Source of the DNA: Termitomyces sp. T153
Taxonomy: Eukaryota; Basidiomycota; Agaricomycetes; Agaricales; Lyophyllaceae
Direction of reading: 5' to 3'
Length of the DNA: 64,000 nt
Assembly: GCA_018296165.2 (NCBI GenBank)
Contig: JACKQL020000118.1
Coordinates: 1 to 64,000, forward strand
Both the position numbers and the translations under genes were made by a program. The notes beneath the pieces are model-generated. The model ran no database searches. It saw nothing but the letters and a program-made list of their open reading frames with translations, and was not told where the DNA came from. This document shows positions 1-10,357 of the stretch, in pieces. Numbering within the stretch: the first letter of the stretch is position 1; every line of letters starts with the position of its first letter.

Positions 1-1006
1 ATTTGACACAAGTCACAACACTCAGCGCACGGGACTTAGCCCGAGGATTGGACTGAAGCACAAGACTCTAGCGACCACGAGACTTATCAATCACGGGGAA
101 CATCATGCGAAGCCTGGAACTTGGGCCTGGACCATCAAGGTCTAGACCCCCTTGGCGACGATTATTAGCGACCTTAGCGATCCTGGCGACAAGACAGCAT
201 TCCTTTACTATATATGGACATATTACCAGACGCGTACTTTTGTTACTATCATTCCCCTTGTTGAGCTTACCGACATCCCCGAACGGTGTTCATACTTCAG
301 GTATTGACATCGGACTCGTTCTCTTTTTGGTTCTTATTAGCAATTAGTCGTCGCCAAGGCTTCACCTATGACTTTTTACTTAGTTACGGACTGACACCTG
401 GCACGCAACCTAAACAGAGTGGCAGACGCCGCCGCTAGTGGCGCTTAATTACTTACCTTCCCTTACTATACTTCGAGAACGTATAAATACTGCCTGTACA
501 TAGACATCAACCCATCGAATTTTACCATCGAATCACCATCGTATCATTCCCCTCTCTATAAGCTACCAGCTTAAGATTTCATTTGCCCCATCTCTTTCCC
601 TCATCTCGTCTTCGACTTTGGCTTAGCGACAAGCCTCTTCGACCTCGACCTTGACTTAGTGTGGTACCGACTACGGGTGCCTATTAGCGTTATTTCAACT
701 TAGCGACTCTAGCAATTGCAGCTAGCGACAACTTTACATTTGTCCTTCTATCTCAGTTTTACTCTTACCACTGTCTCTCTCCTTTACTCTCCCCGCCACC
801 GTTTTAAGTTCGCTGCGACTATTGTTAGCTGTAGCGACTATTTTCGGCTTCACTTCCACGCCACTACTTTCGCTCTAGTTCTCTGGGATGGTTACTGACT
901 CGCCCTCAACTATTAACTTCCTACTGCCAGCTACCCTATCTAGTGACGAGTGTTAGGTTCTTTTTTTGGTTTCCTGCATGGCACTAGGTGGCATAGGAGC
1001 ACATCA
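1..1006 (+). repeat. 5' LTR of element A (first ~69 bases missing)
   Basis: Direct repeat of 10427-11432 with ten differences by eye, all transitions, eight of them at CpG. Ends in CATCA directly before the primer-binding region. It holds six copies of the heptamer TAGCGAC (for example 69-75, 166-172, 624-630, 701-707, 723-729, 832-838). Confidence 0.95.
482..489 (+). promoter_or_regulatory. TATA box of the element A LTR promoter
   Basis: TATAAATA followed by a tract (actgcctgtacatagac) conserved in other A-type LTRs of the window, for example near 27343-27350 and 59786-59800, even where the surrounding sequence has decayed. The second copy is at 10908-10915. It is the likely core promoter for the gag-pol RNA; the start site itself is not visible. 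Confidence 0.7.
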
Positions 1007-1009
1007 TTT

Positions 1010-1027
1010 TGGAGCCCACCGCGAGGG
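1010..1027 (+). other. Primer-binding site, element A (tRNA type)
   Basis: TGGAGCCCACCGCGAGGG begins three bases after the LTR end and starts with TGG, the complement of a tRNA CCA tail. Related sites stand at 27854, 50717 and, on the minus strand, 40341. The tRNA species could not be named from sequence alone. Contrast the B family, which seems to self-prime. Confidence 0.65.
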
Positions 1028-1154
1028 TGTTTAGAAGTTAACCATTCCGCCAGAAACAAGAGCTCACGCAAAACGTTGCTTGAAAAACCCTTTTGAACCA
1101 CCCCAGTCTTCCCTTTCGACCCCCCAGCATTCTTCGCCAGCAGCCCGTCCTTGA

Positions 1155-2612
1155 TCCCTTGCTGACAAACTCAAAACCGCTAAAAACCTTCGTGATGTCA
1201 GTGAAATCCTTGCCGACTTCCCAGGCACCCTCATCAAAAGTTTTCTCGACGCGCCGCTTTCACCTTTAACCCCAACCGACTCTATATTCTTCCCCGAAGC
1301 TCACTCTATCCCCGTATCGCCAACTATCCCCCGTCCTCCGCTAAATCCGACAATCGTTAACATGAACAACGACCCTGTTGCTTGGCGCGCTAGAATGCCG
1401 CCTTGCAATGACACTACTGCACCTAAGTGGGATGAGAGTCGCCCTAGGGAACTCCCCCAATACTTCAAAGAACTGGAATACCTCTTCGCTGACTGCGGTA
1501 TCGCTGACGACACACAAAAGAAAGAATACGCGTCTCGATACGTTTCCTATGACATGGCAGAAACTTGGCTTGGCTTACCTGAATTTGGCAACAATATTAT
1601 TATCGGCAACGATGCTCCTCGACCCTACACTTACCAGGAATGGAAAGCGGCAGTGCTTAGGCTATACCCTGGCGCTGATGCTAGCGCTTGTTATAATCTT
1701 GGCGATCTGGAATGACTGGTTAACCAGACTTTCAACAGCAGCTTAGCGACTTTGGGAAGGTTCTCTGACTACTACCGGGACTTCCAACGTATTGCTAGAT
1801 GGTTACTCGCTAACGGCAAGCTATATCGTAACAAGGAACGTCGCTTGTTCCAACAAGGTATCCCCACATTGCTATGGTCTAAAGTTGTCCGCCGCCTCGA
1901 AATCACCCTTCCTGATCACCATCCTGAGGACCCTTACGATGTTGACCAAGTCTTCGAAGGTGCTAAGTGGGTTTTAAAAGGAACGGACACTTCTATGACT
2001 AAGACCAGCAATGGCACCACCAGCATCCATTTGTCATCGCCCATCGCTAACCCGCCGACCGTCCCTTCGCCTGCACCTAAGCAAGAAGCATTGGAATTAG
2101 CAACCACTACCGCAATCGTCAGCGCCTTGGAACGTTTGGAAGCCCTTTTGACCAGCGGTAACGCCCAACCTCGCCAACAGTTCGCTAACAGCACTTGCCA
2201 CTTCTGCAGGGAAATGGGTCACACTATGGTCCGAGGCACTTGTATCAAGCTTGAGCAAATGATCCGACAGGGTAAGATCCATTGTAACGCCGAAGGCAAG
2301 ATCATTTTACCGTCTGGCGCCATGATTCTCAACTATTTCGGCAAGCGACTATACATCGAACACATTGAGGAATGGCACCGGCTTAATCCAGGACAAATCG
2401 TTACAGGCAGACTTTCTTCCAACGCTAATCCTGACCCAGAGCAGGCGGCTATGCAGCAGTCGCTAATACATGAGGTAATGCAACAGGACGTCGCCACAGG
2501 CCAAGCGCTAAGCAAGGAAGAATGGATCGAGGCTTTGGAATGCGAGCTATTTGCATTCCAGCGAAACAGCGAAAAATTTGACGGCGTACAAGTCCCCCGC
2601 GCGACTTACTGA
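1155..2612 (+). pseudogene. Gag of element A (stop-interrupted)
   Basis: Capsid-type Gag with a nucleocapsid-like Cys-His motif. One frame runs from about 1155, with TGA just before it at 1152-1154, an internal TGA at 1713-1715 and a final TGA at 2610-2612; the reading frame continues unchanged into protease. The A2 copy at 28200-29510 aligns throughout and has CAA where A has TGA at the 1152 and 1713 positions, pointing to an ancestral CGA. The Cys-His motif is C-x2-C-x4-H-x6-C (near 2200-2245), longer than the usual C-x2-C-x4-H-x4-C. No clear initiator ATG was found; the first good internal Met is at 1362. The 2610 TGA also occurs in A2, so it could be a real Gag terminator. Confidence 0.8.
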
Positions 2613-5600
2613 CCAGCAAGTGATGCTTCAAAGGCAACACCCTCAACCAGTGACCCTCCGGCAACCTCCACCCCTTCTGATTCAACTCCAGTTCCTGCCG
2701 CTAAGCCTGCTGACAAAAGCAAAGCACCTGAACGTACCATCGCTAAGGAACAACCGCCCGTCACTAAGGAACCTGTTGCTCAGCCTCCTATTCATCCATT
2801 TTCTGGCATCCCTAGTCGCTACGCCCCACCCGCTAACCGGAATTTTGCTGCTCCCGACAAAGCTAATGACGGCGCATATCGAACTATGCCACCCATCTAC
2901 GACATCGAGCAATCCAAAGCGGTTTTTGAATGAGTCTTACGCACCCAGGTTACGATATTGGTTGGCAAACTTTGCTCTGTATCCCAGGACATCAGGAATC
3001 AGTTTAGGACAGCGGTTATGCCCAAACGATCGGTTGGCGCTAGCGCTAATACAGTACAGGACTCCAGCGACATTTTTGAAGAGATTTTGCCGACGTTCGC
3101 TATTGAAGAACCCCAGTTTTTGCTTGGGTCCAACGCTGATACCGCTAAAGGACTTACCGCGGACAAGGCACCATTCGCTTCAGTCGACCCTGTCAAGGCC
3201 TATATCGATTCGCTACCCCCCAGAGAAGAGCCTGTGGTACTCACTGTCGCTAAGGAATCTCAGTCACTTCGTACCGTCATGATGCTGATCAACAATAAAG
3301 AGGAAGTTGAATGCATTCACGACAGCGGTTCTCAGATTATTTCGATGTCCGCCGAAATTGCTAGCGACATTGGCTTATCCTATGACCCCAACATTGTGCT
3401 AAACATGCAGAGCGCCAACGGTACCATGGATCGATCACTGGGACTAGCTAGAAATGTACCATGCACTATTGGTGACGTGATGGTCTATCTTCAAATCCAC
3501 GTTTTACGGTCTCCCACTTACGACATCATCTTGGTCGCCCATTCGACGTATTAACCCGAAGTACGGTTAATACAATTAGCGACATCGAAACAACTATAAC
3601 AATCACGGACCCCAATACTGGCCTACGGCGCACTATCCCTACCTTTCCACGTGGCAAAACCAAGAGAAACAACCGTCAAAATGTTTGCTTCAAAACAGAG
3701 GCACCCCGTTGCTTTCATCGCCGGAGGCAATGAAGAAGATAGTGACCTAGTGATCGTTATCAGCTATGACCATTCAACTGGTCTAGCGACGTGTATAGCT
3801 TCTTGTGATTTGGACAAAGACATTTTACTTACCGATTCTAACACACAGACTAATCCTGCGCTAGCATACCTTTACGCTACGGCTAGCGACATTTCTGATT
3901 TGTCCCTTCCACCTCGTTCTTATCTCGTTTCTACTGATACATCTAATCCCTTGATTCTTGGACAGACTTTGCCCTTTGATACATGTGTTACGGACACTAC
4001 CCCCACCTATGTTAACATCCCATTCCCCGCTCAGTATGTCACTAACAAACCTCCTAAGCAAAAAGGAGTACAGGTCAAGAAGAAGTATAAACCCGTCGTC
4101 ATGAAAACCAAACTGGTCGCCAGCCACGTTAGCGAAGACTTTTGAATCGAGCGTCAAGTTATAGGCGATCCACTAGCAACCATTCCTCCGCTTAACCCAA
4201 ACCCGCCACCTTTCGTCCCGACAAAGCGATTCACCAGCGAGCAACAAGCAAAATTGGTTAGCGACCACGACACTGGGTTCCTCACTAGCGACGAAATCAA
4301 CGTATTGGTCGACATGGTCGCCAAGCAAGAAAAAGCCTTCGCTTGGGAAGATTCCAAATGAGGAAGTTTGCACCCCGACTTCTTCCTGCCAGTATGCATA
4401 CCAACAATTCCGCACGTACCTTGGGTTCAGCACAATCGCCCCATACCCCCAGGACTAGAAAAGGAAGTATGCAAAATTATTCGCGACAAGATCAGCACCG
4501 GCGTCTATGAACCCTCGAATTCCGCTTATTGCTCGCGATGGTTTTGCGTTCTCAAGAAAAACGGTAAGCTCAGGATTGTACACAGTCTAGAGCCGCTCAA
4601 CCGTGTCACCATTCACCATTCTGGAGTACCACCTTTTCCAGATCACGTCGCCGAATCTTTTGCTGGACGCATTTGTGGTGCCACTCTCGACCTCTACGTT
4701 GGCTACGACGAGCGACTTATCGACCCAGCATCACGTGATTTAACGACATTCCAGACTCCATTTGGCGCTCTTTGCTTAGTAACCTTGCCGATGGGGTGGA
4801 CCAACTCTGTGCCTATATTTCACGACGACATTACCTTTATTCTGCAGCCAGAGATACCCCACAACATGCTTAGCTTTATCGATGATGTTGGCGCTAAAGG
4901 ACCCAAGGACTGGAAGATCGTTAACGGTAAACCCACTAAGCATCCTGCTAATCCGAACATCCGCCTAGCGCTCTGGGAGTTCTTTGAACTTCTTAACAGG
5001 ATCCTTCAGCGGATGAAATATTGCGGTGGCACTTTTTCTGGTCACAAACTTGTTCTTTGCGCCCCGACATTCAAGATTCTCAGTCACGTTTGTACTTCTA
5101 GTGGTCAAATCCCCGACGAAAGTCGCCTAGCGCTAATTGAGCGATGGGGTCCTTGCAAGTCACTATCGGAAGTCCGCGCCTTTTTAGGTACCATTGGGGT
5201 GCTAAGGATTTTCGTCAAAAACTTCGCCCATCGAGCCCATAACCTGACGAAACTTACTCGTGTTGGCGTCCCTTTTGAGTTTGGTCCCAATCAGATTAAT
5301 GCTCAACATGACCTCGTGAAGGCCTTACAAGACGCTAAGCCCCTTGTTCCTATTGACTATGAATCGCCTGACCCCGTCATCTTAGCGGTCGATATGTCGT
5401 ATATAGCAGTCGGATATTACCTTTGCCAGTGTGCTAGCAATAATCGCAAGGAGCGCCGCTACAATCGTTTCAGGTCAATTACGCTAAATGACAGAGAAGC
5501 GCAATTCAGTCAGCCTAAGTTGGAGCTTTACGGCCTTTATCGAGCGCTACAAGCTTTACAGATGTACCTAATTGGCGTTAGGAACCTCATCATCGAAGTC

Positions 5601-7453
5601 GACGCTCGCTACATTAAGGGTATGCTTCAGAACCCCGACATTCAGCCTTCCGCTAGCATGAACCGCTGGATTATGGCGATTCTGATGTTCCACTTCGAGC
5701 TGGTGCACATCAAGGGAACTTTCCATGGCCCGGATGGTCTGTCGTGGCGCCTGCCACAGCCTGATGATCCCCCTGTCAACGATAGCGACAACTCTGTCTA
5801 TGAGGATTGGATTGATCGTTTGCATGGGTTCATCCACCAGGTCCAGTTACCGCTGCCGCTCCTTTGCCATCTCTCAACGGCCACACGTCACTTATCCCCT
5901 GTGGCCGATCTCGGCTGTTCGTCTACTTTAGCAACTTTCACCAGCGACACTGACACTGCTCCACGATTAGCGACCAGCGACGATATAACCCCCCTCCGAG
6001 ACAATGGCACCACTATTTATAGTGATGTACCCTGCAGTGCCAAAGCTACCACCAACGATGCCCGTGTACTCTTAGTTGAGAAATGGCTTCATGATCTCAT
6101 CCGACCTGAAGGCTTTAGCGACAAAGATTATGCCACTTTCATTTGCTATGCATCTATGTTTTTCGTTATGGGAGGCAAACTTTGGCGAAGAAGTCGAGAC
6201 GGTGCTCACAAGGTGTTCGTCCCTATCGCCAGTCGCTTACGGGTCTTGAAGGCGATGCACGACGACTTGGGACACAGAGGCTTCTTCACTACTTGCTCTG
6301 CTCTTCTAGAACGATTCTGGTGGCCCCAAGTTAGCGCCAACATCATGTGGTACCTTAGGACCTGCCATCTCTGTCAGATACACCAGACAACTAAAGTGCT
6401 TATTCCGCCAACTGTCGCTACCCCGGCGCCTCTGTTCAGCAAGATATACGTCGATACCATGTTCATGCCGCCCTCCAATAAGTTCAAGTACATCATCCAA
6501 GGACGTTGTTTGCTAACTCATTACCCGGAATTTCGCATGCTCACCCAAGAAAACACCGAAGCTATCGCCAAGTGGCTATACAAGGACGTCATTTGTTGTT
6601 GGGGAGTGCTTAGCGAAATCGTGACCGACAATGGACCCCCGATCCTAAAGGCGGTTACCTATTTGGCGAAGAAGTATAATTTACACCATATCCGGATCTC
6701 TGGTTATAATAAGCGCGCTAATGGAATAGTCGAGCGGCCTCACTTCGACGTTCACCAAGCCCTTTCAAAGCGGTCGATGGCAATCAGTTTAGGTGGAGTA
6801 CGGCTACTTACTCAGTCTTTTGGTCAGAACGTGTTACAGTGCGCAAGCGAATGGGTTGCTCCCCTTACTACACAACGACCGGTACCCACCCTCTCCTGCC
6901 TGCTGACATAGTTGAAGCGACATATTTGCAACCGCCGCCAAACTCGTTATTATCAACCACTGATCTCATAGCCCGCTGAGTGATTGACCTTCAGTGCCGC
7001 CAAGAAGATCTTGACCGCCTGCATAGCCAAGTGCTTAGCGCCCATCGCCTGGCCGCCATTTGCTTCAAGAAAGATCATGCTGCTACGATTCGTGATTACA
7101 ACTTCAAAACAGGTGACCTCATACTAATGAGGAATACGAGAATCGAAGTAACGCATAACAAGAAAATGAAGCCACGTTACCTAGGCCCACTTGTGGTAAT
7201 CTCTCGCAACCATGGAGGAGCTTAAATTCTTTGCGAACTAGATGGCTCAGTTCTACATCGCCCTGTTGCTGCCTTCCACTTAATCCCCTATCTCGCTAGA
7301 GAACACATAACTGTGCCTAGCAACACTTTCGACATCGACACTTTGCGTCTCCGAGAACTGGAACAAACCGAACTTGTTGACAACGATGACACTGGCAAAG
7401 ACGCCAGTGAAGAAGAAAACTACCTTTCGCTAGGCCTTAGCGACGAATCCTAA
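2613..7453 (+). pseudogene. Pol of element A: protease, RT, RNase H, integrase
   Basis: Follows gag in the same frame. The protease keeps its D-S-G triad (codons 3321-3329). A frame slip near 3531, corrected by about 3650, breaks the post-protease linker; TGA codons stand at 2931-2933, 4143-4145 and 4359-4361. The longest open stretch, 4368-6911, holds RT with FIDD (near 4873-4887) in place of the usual YxDD box, then RNase H, a His/Cys integrase zinc module (near 6255-6385) and the DDE core with all three acidic residues: D in VDTM (near 6453), D in TDNG (near 6627) and E in GIVERPH (near 6730). A frameshift near 6800 moves the integrase C-terminus to another frame, which has TGA at 6977 and TAA at 7223 and ends at 7453. 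I see no clear chromodomain in this family. Confidence 0.85.
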
Positions 7454-7998
7454 CTCTGCTTCGTTTCTTACCGCTCTTATCTCTACTACCCAGAAAAACT
7501 GTCAACAATTACTTTACAAAACCTAAGTCCTTTTTGTTTCGTTACTCTTTCATTTTTGATACAGTTAAAAAGCCTTTCACAGACACTTTACTTTACTACT
7601 GTCTTGTTTTGATGCTGTGCTAGGCTATTCTGTTGCCAGTGCTCGGCATGCCTCTAGGGGTAATTCGCCATGATGATCTACTGAGCGTTTGCCTTCAAGA
7701 TGTCGCTAGCATTAGGCGACAGTCGCTAGTATGCCCAATTGATTTTTGCTTTCTTTCTTTTGTTTCGTTTCACTTTCTGATCACTCGCCAAAGATACTAT
7801 ACATTTTGGAGCCCCTTAAGAGGGCCAATCTAGATTCAAATTACTAACAAAAATATAAAATTTATATACAGGAGGCGACTGTCACTAAGCATCAAGGTCA
7901 GCGTTGTTGTCAGGAACCTCCATCGCCTCCGTCTCCTCCCAATCCCCCTCGCCGATGTTGTTCTCCTCCTGCCAGGCCAGGAAGGCCTGGCAGTCGCA
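7454..7998. other. Spacer between convergent pol and antisense gene
   Basis: Non-coding as far as I can see. It holds two GTCGCTA copies (reverse of TAGCGAC) near 7683-7735 and, at its right edge, a perfect inverted repeat. Both flanking genes end here, so it probably contains their 3' ends. Confidence 0.5.
7970..7992. repeat. Perfect 9-base inverted repeat between convergent genes
   Basis: TGCCAGGCC, a five-base loop, then GGCCTGGCA. It lies seven bases beyond the stop codon of the antisense gene (7999-8001) and about 520 bases past the end of pol, so it could fold in either transcript. Confidence 0.6.
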
Positions 7999-10184
7999 TC
8001 AATATCCCGCCAGAGTTGCCAGCGTCTGCTTAGCGACCGTGTAGTGAGCCCGTGCTGCTAACAACTCCTCCCTCGCTGCCTCCAGCTCCCTTCGGAACTG
8101 TTGTTCCACTCCCACCGCCCTCTCGTCAAAGTCCAGTAGCAACGCCGCCGACGTTAGCGGCGTTGGCCATCTGAGGTCCTCGCCCAGCCACTCCAGCTCG
8201 TCATCGCCCACCTGACGCAACGGCGTGTCGCTCCATGTTCCCTAGCAAAGCGGTTAGCAATCAGGTAGCTAGCGGAAGAAAATAACTTACTCATCGTACG
8301 ACCTCAACCTCTTCAGCTCGTTCTTCCTCCTCAGTAGCGACGGGTACAGCCTCCACCTCCTCCTCACTCTCAATCTCCATGTCACTCGCCGCCTCCAGCT
8401 CCCTTCGGAACCGTTGTTCCACTCCCGCTGCCCTCTCGTCGAAGTCCAGTAGCGACGCCGCCGACGTTAGCGGCGTTGGCCATCTGAGGTCCTCGCCCAG
8501 CCACTCCAGCTTGTCGTCGCCCACCTGACGCAATGGCGTGTTGCTCCATGTTCCCTAGCAAAGCGGTTAGCGATCAGGTAGCTAGCGGAAGAAAATAACT
8601 TACTCGTCATATGACCTCGACCTCTTCAGCTCGTTCTTCCTCCTCAGTAGCGACGGGTACGGCCTCCACCTCCTCCTCACTCTCAATCTCCATGTCACTC
8701 GCCTCCACCTCAGCAACCGTTGCCAAGGGAGTCGTTTCCCTCATCTCCATGTCCTCCCTTCCCTCCTTGCTGGTGACCGTCCGAGGTCGCTTAACGCTAG
8801 CAACCGATGATGGGCTTGCAGCTCGTTTCAGCGCTCGGGGCATGTCGCCGTCGCTGTTGTTGTCATTGTCATCCTCGTCGCTCTCCACCATCTCCCTACT
8901 CTTCACCCTAGCGCCTTCACTACCTCCAACCAAGCCCTCCTCCTGCGACGTCGGCAAGGTCAAGCTCGAATGCTTGACCTCGATCGGCTCCCCTCTCCTC
9001 GCCAGTTCCCTCTGCCTCTCCACGAAGGCCCTCACACTCCTTACCGACGCCGCCTTGATCGCTATCCTCTTAGCGAATTTGCTGCCTGTGCTCCTCGATG
9101 ACAGGCCACTGTGCGAGCAGCTCTTCCTAGTGCTGTCGCAACAATAGCAAGGCTAGACCCCCATGGGGTACCAGCAGCCTTCTGGGTTGTTATCTGCCCA
9201 GCAATTGTCGCACTAGAAGAAAGCGTTAGCGATAAAAAGAGAAAAGAACCGCTAAGTACTCACCGCTCCTTGCGTGCACTTATACTCTTGCTGCTTCTCT
9301 AGCGACACTGTTACCTTGCCCTTGGCCTTGTCCAGCTTCACTCCTGCTCCCAGTCCCATATCCACCACCGTCGTCGTCCTTCGCCATCGAAGGAGCGTTG
9401 CCAAGCGCTTGTCGGTAAATGTTTCTTCAACATGATCCTGCAGGAAAGGTTAGCAGTCGTCGCCAAGAATCAGCGAAAGGAAAGAAAACGACTCACCTCA
9501 ATATCCTCATCCTCCTCATCTTGTGCCTTTGCCTTTCCTTTCCCCTTCCCTTTGCTCTTCGGGGTTGTCGCCAACCCCCTAGCAACGCTGCCAGCTGCAG
9601 CCTTGGGAGTTGAGGGGCCCGCCTCTTGAATGTCCCCACGATTTGCCGCCTCTTCGTTCCTACGACCCTCGCTCCATCCCTCCCCCCTTGCCACCGCTAA
9701 CGCACCTACCGGGTGCTGGAAGAGGAACTGGTCATTTGGTGACAAGTCTTCAAAGAGCTAACGTACCTTAGCGGGGTCACTAGCACTAGCGACTGCCGGG
9801 GCACTTACCGTCATTCCCGCCGTGAGATCGTCCATCAGGAACTCCAGTGAAGGGTCGATTGGCGCCTAGCGATCGCATTAGAAGTTGGCGCTAAAAGGAA
9901 GAAAAGGAACTTACAAAGTGAACATCGAATGGGCAAACCCATTTTTCCCCCTTGTACTTCTCATATAACTGGCAACACTCCTTCTCGACAGTCGCCAACT
10001 CCGGCCACTCGACTCCACTCCCCGAGGTCTTGAACCACTGGAGCCACGTCTGAAAGATGGCGGTGACTGCCAAGCGAGGATCCTTCGCCAACAATGCATG
10101 GGCCACCGCGAGCAACCTGTCGACCCGATCGAGGAAGGCGTGAGCCATGGTGATCTTCTCAAATTGGGAGGCGAGATCGGACAT
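7999..10184 (-). pseudogene. Spliced antisense gene of element A: Cys-rich, probable nuclear protein (unknown family)
   Basis: I do not recognise this gene, but it is well supported. Proposed exons (minus strand): 10184-9915, 9865-9809, 9757-9497, 9437-9264, 9212-8604, 8554-8291, 8241-7999. All six introns are 49-59 bases, start GTAAG or GTGAG and end in AG; every exon is a multiple of three and every intron phase 0, giving about 625 codons. Seen in the product: a helical N-terminus, a Gly/Lys-rich linker, a cluster of Cys pairs across the exon 4/5 junction (CDNC, then GCWYP, then CYCC), a bipartite basic stretch KRAASPSSVASVKRPR, and Glu/Asp-rich tracts. This suggests a zinc-binding nuclear protein (inference). 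Three stops break this copy: TAG 9153-9155, TGA 8607-8609 and TGA 8291-8293; both TGAs look like CpG hits on CGA. A TATA-like AAATAAAAG lies ~80 bases upstream. Confidence 0.75.
8078..8703. repeat. Tandem duplication of one intron plus exon (period 313)
   Basis: Unit 8078-8390 repeats as 8391-8703 with few changes. The period equals 264 coding bases plus the 49-base intron, so the copy adds a whole exon to the antisense gene without shifting frame. The two exon ends carry TGA at different codons, both explained by CpG transitions from CGA-CGA. Confidence 0.85.
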
Positions 10185-10262
10185 AGCGATAAGATTGAGA
10201 TGCTAGAAGAGATTAGATGGTAAGGAAGGGGGATGATGAAGTTCAAGCGATACCGCCAGCCA

Positions 10263-10271
10263 CTTTTATTT
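10263..10271 (-). promoter_or_regulatory. TATA-like element of the antisense gene
   Basis: AAATAAAAG on the minus strand, about 80 bases before the ATG at 10184 and outside the 3' LTR. It suggests that the antisense gene has its own promoter rather than using LTR antisense activity. Confidence 0.4.
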
Positions 10272-10348
10272 GAATCCCTTGGGCGCACAGACCAAGCAAT
10301 CAAGCCCGTGACTTTTGGGTTGACTGAGGACAGTCAATATTTCAGTAC

Positions 10349-10357
10349 GGGGGAGGA
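10349..10357 (+). other. Polypurine tract of element A
   Basis: GGGGGAGGA abuts the first base of the 3' LTR at 10358. This is the standard primer site for plus-strand DNA synthesis. Confidence 0.8.

Noticed and set aside
8611..9147. A 178-codon Ser/Thr-rich frame on the + strand
   Set aside because: It is the mirror of exon 5 of the antisense gene, whose Glu-rich tracts read as Ser/Leu runs on the other strand. Splice sites and frame continuity support the minus strand.
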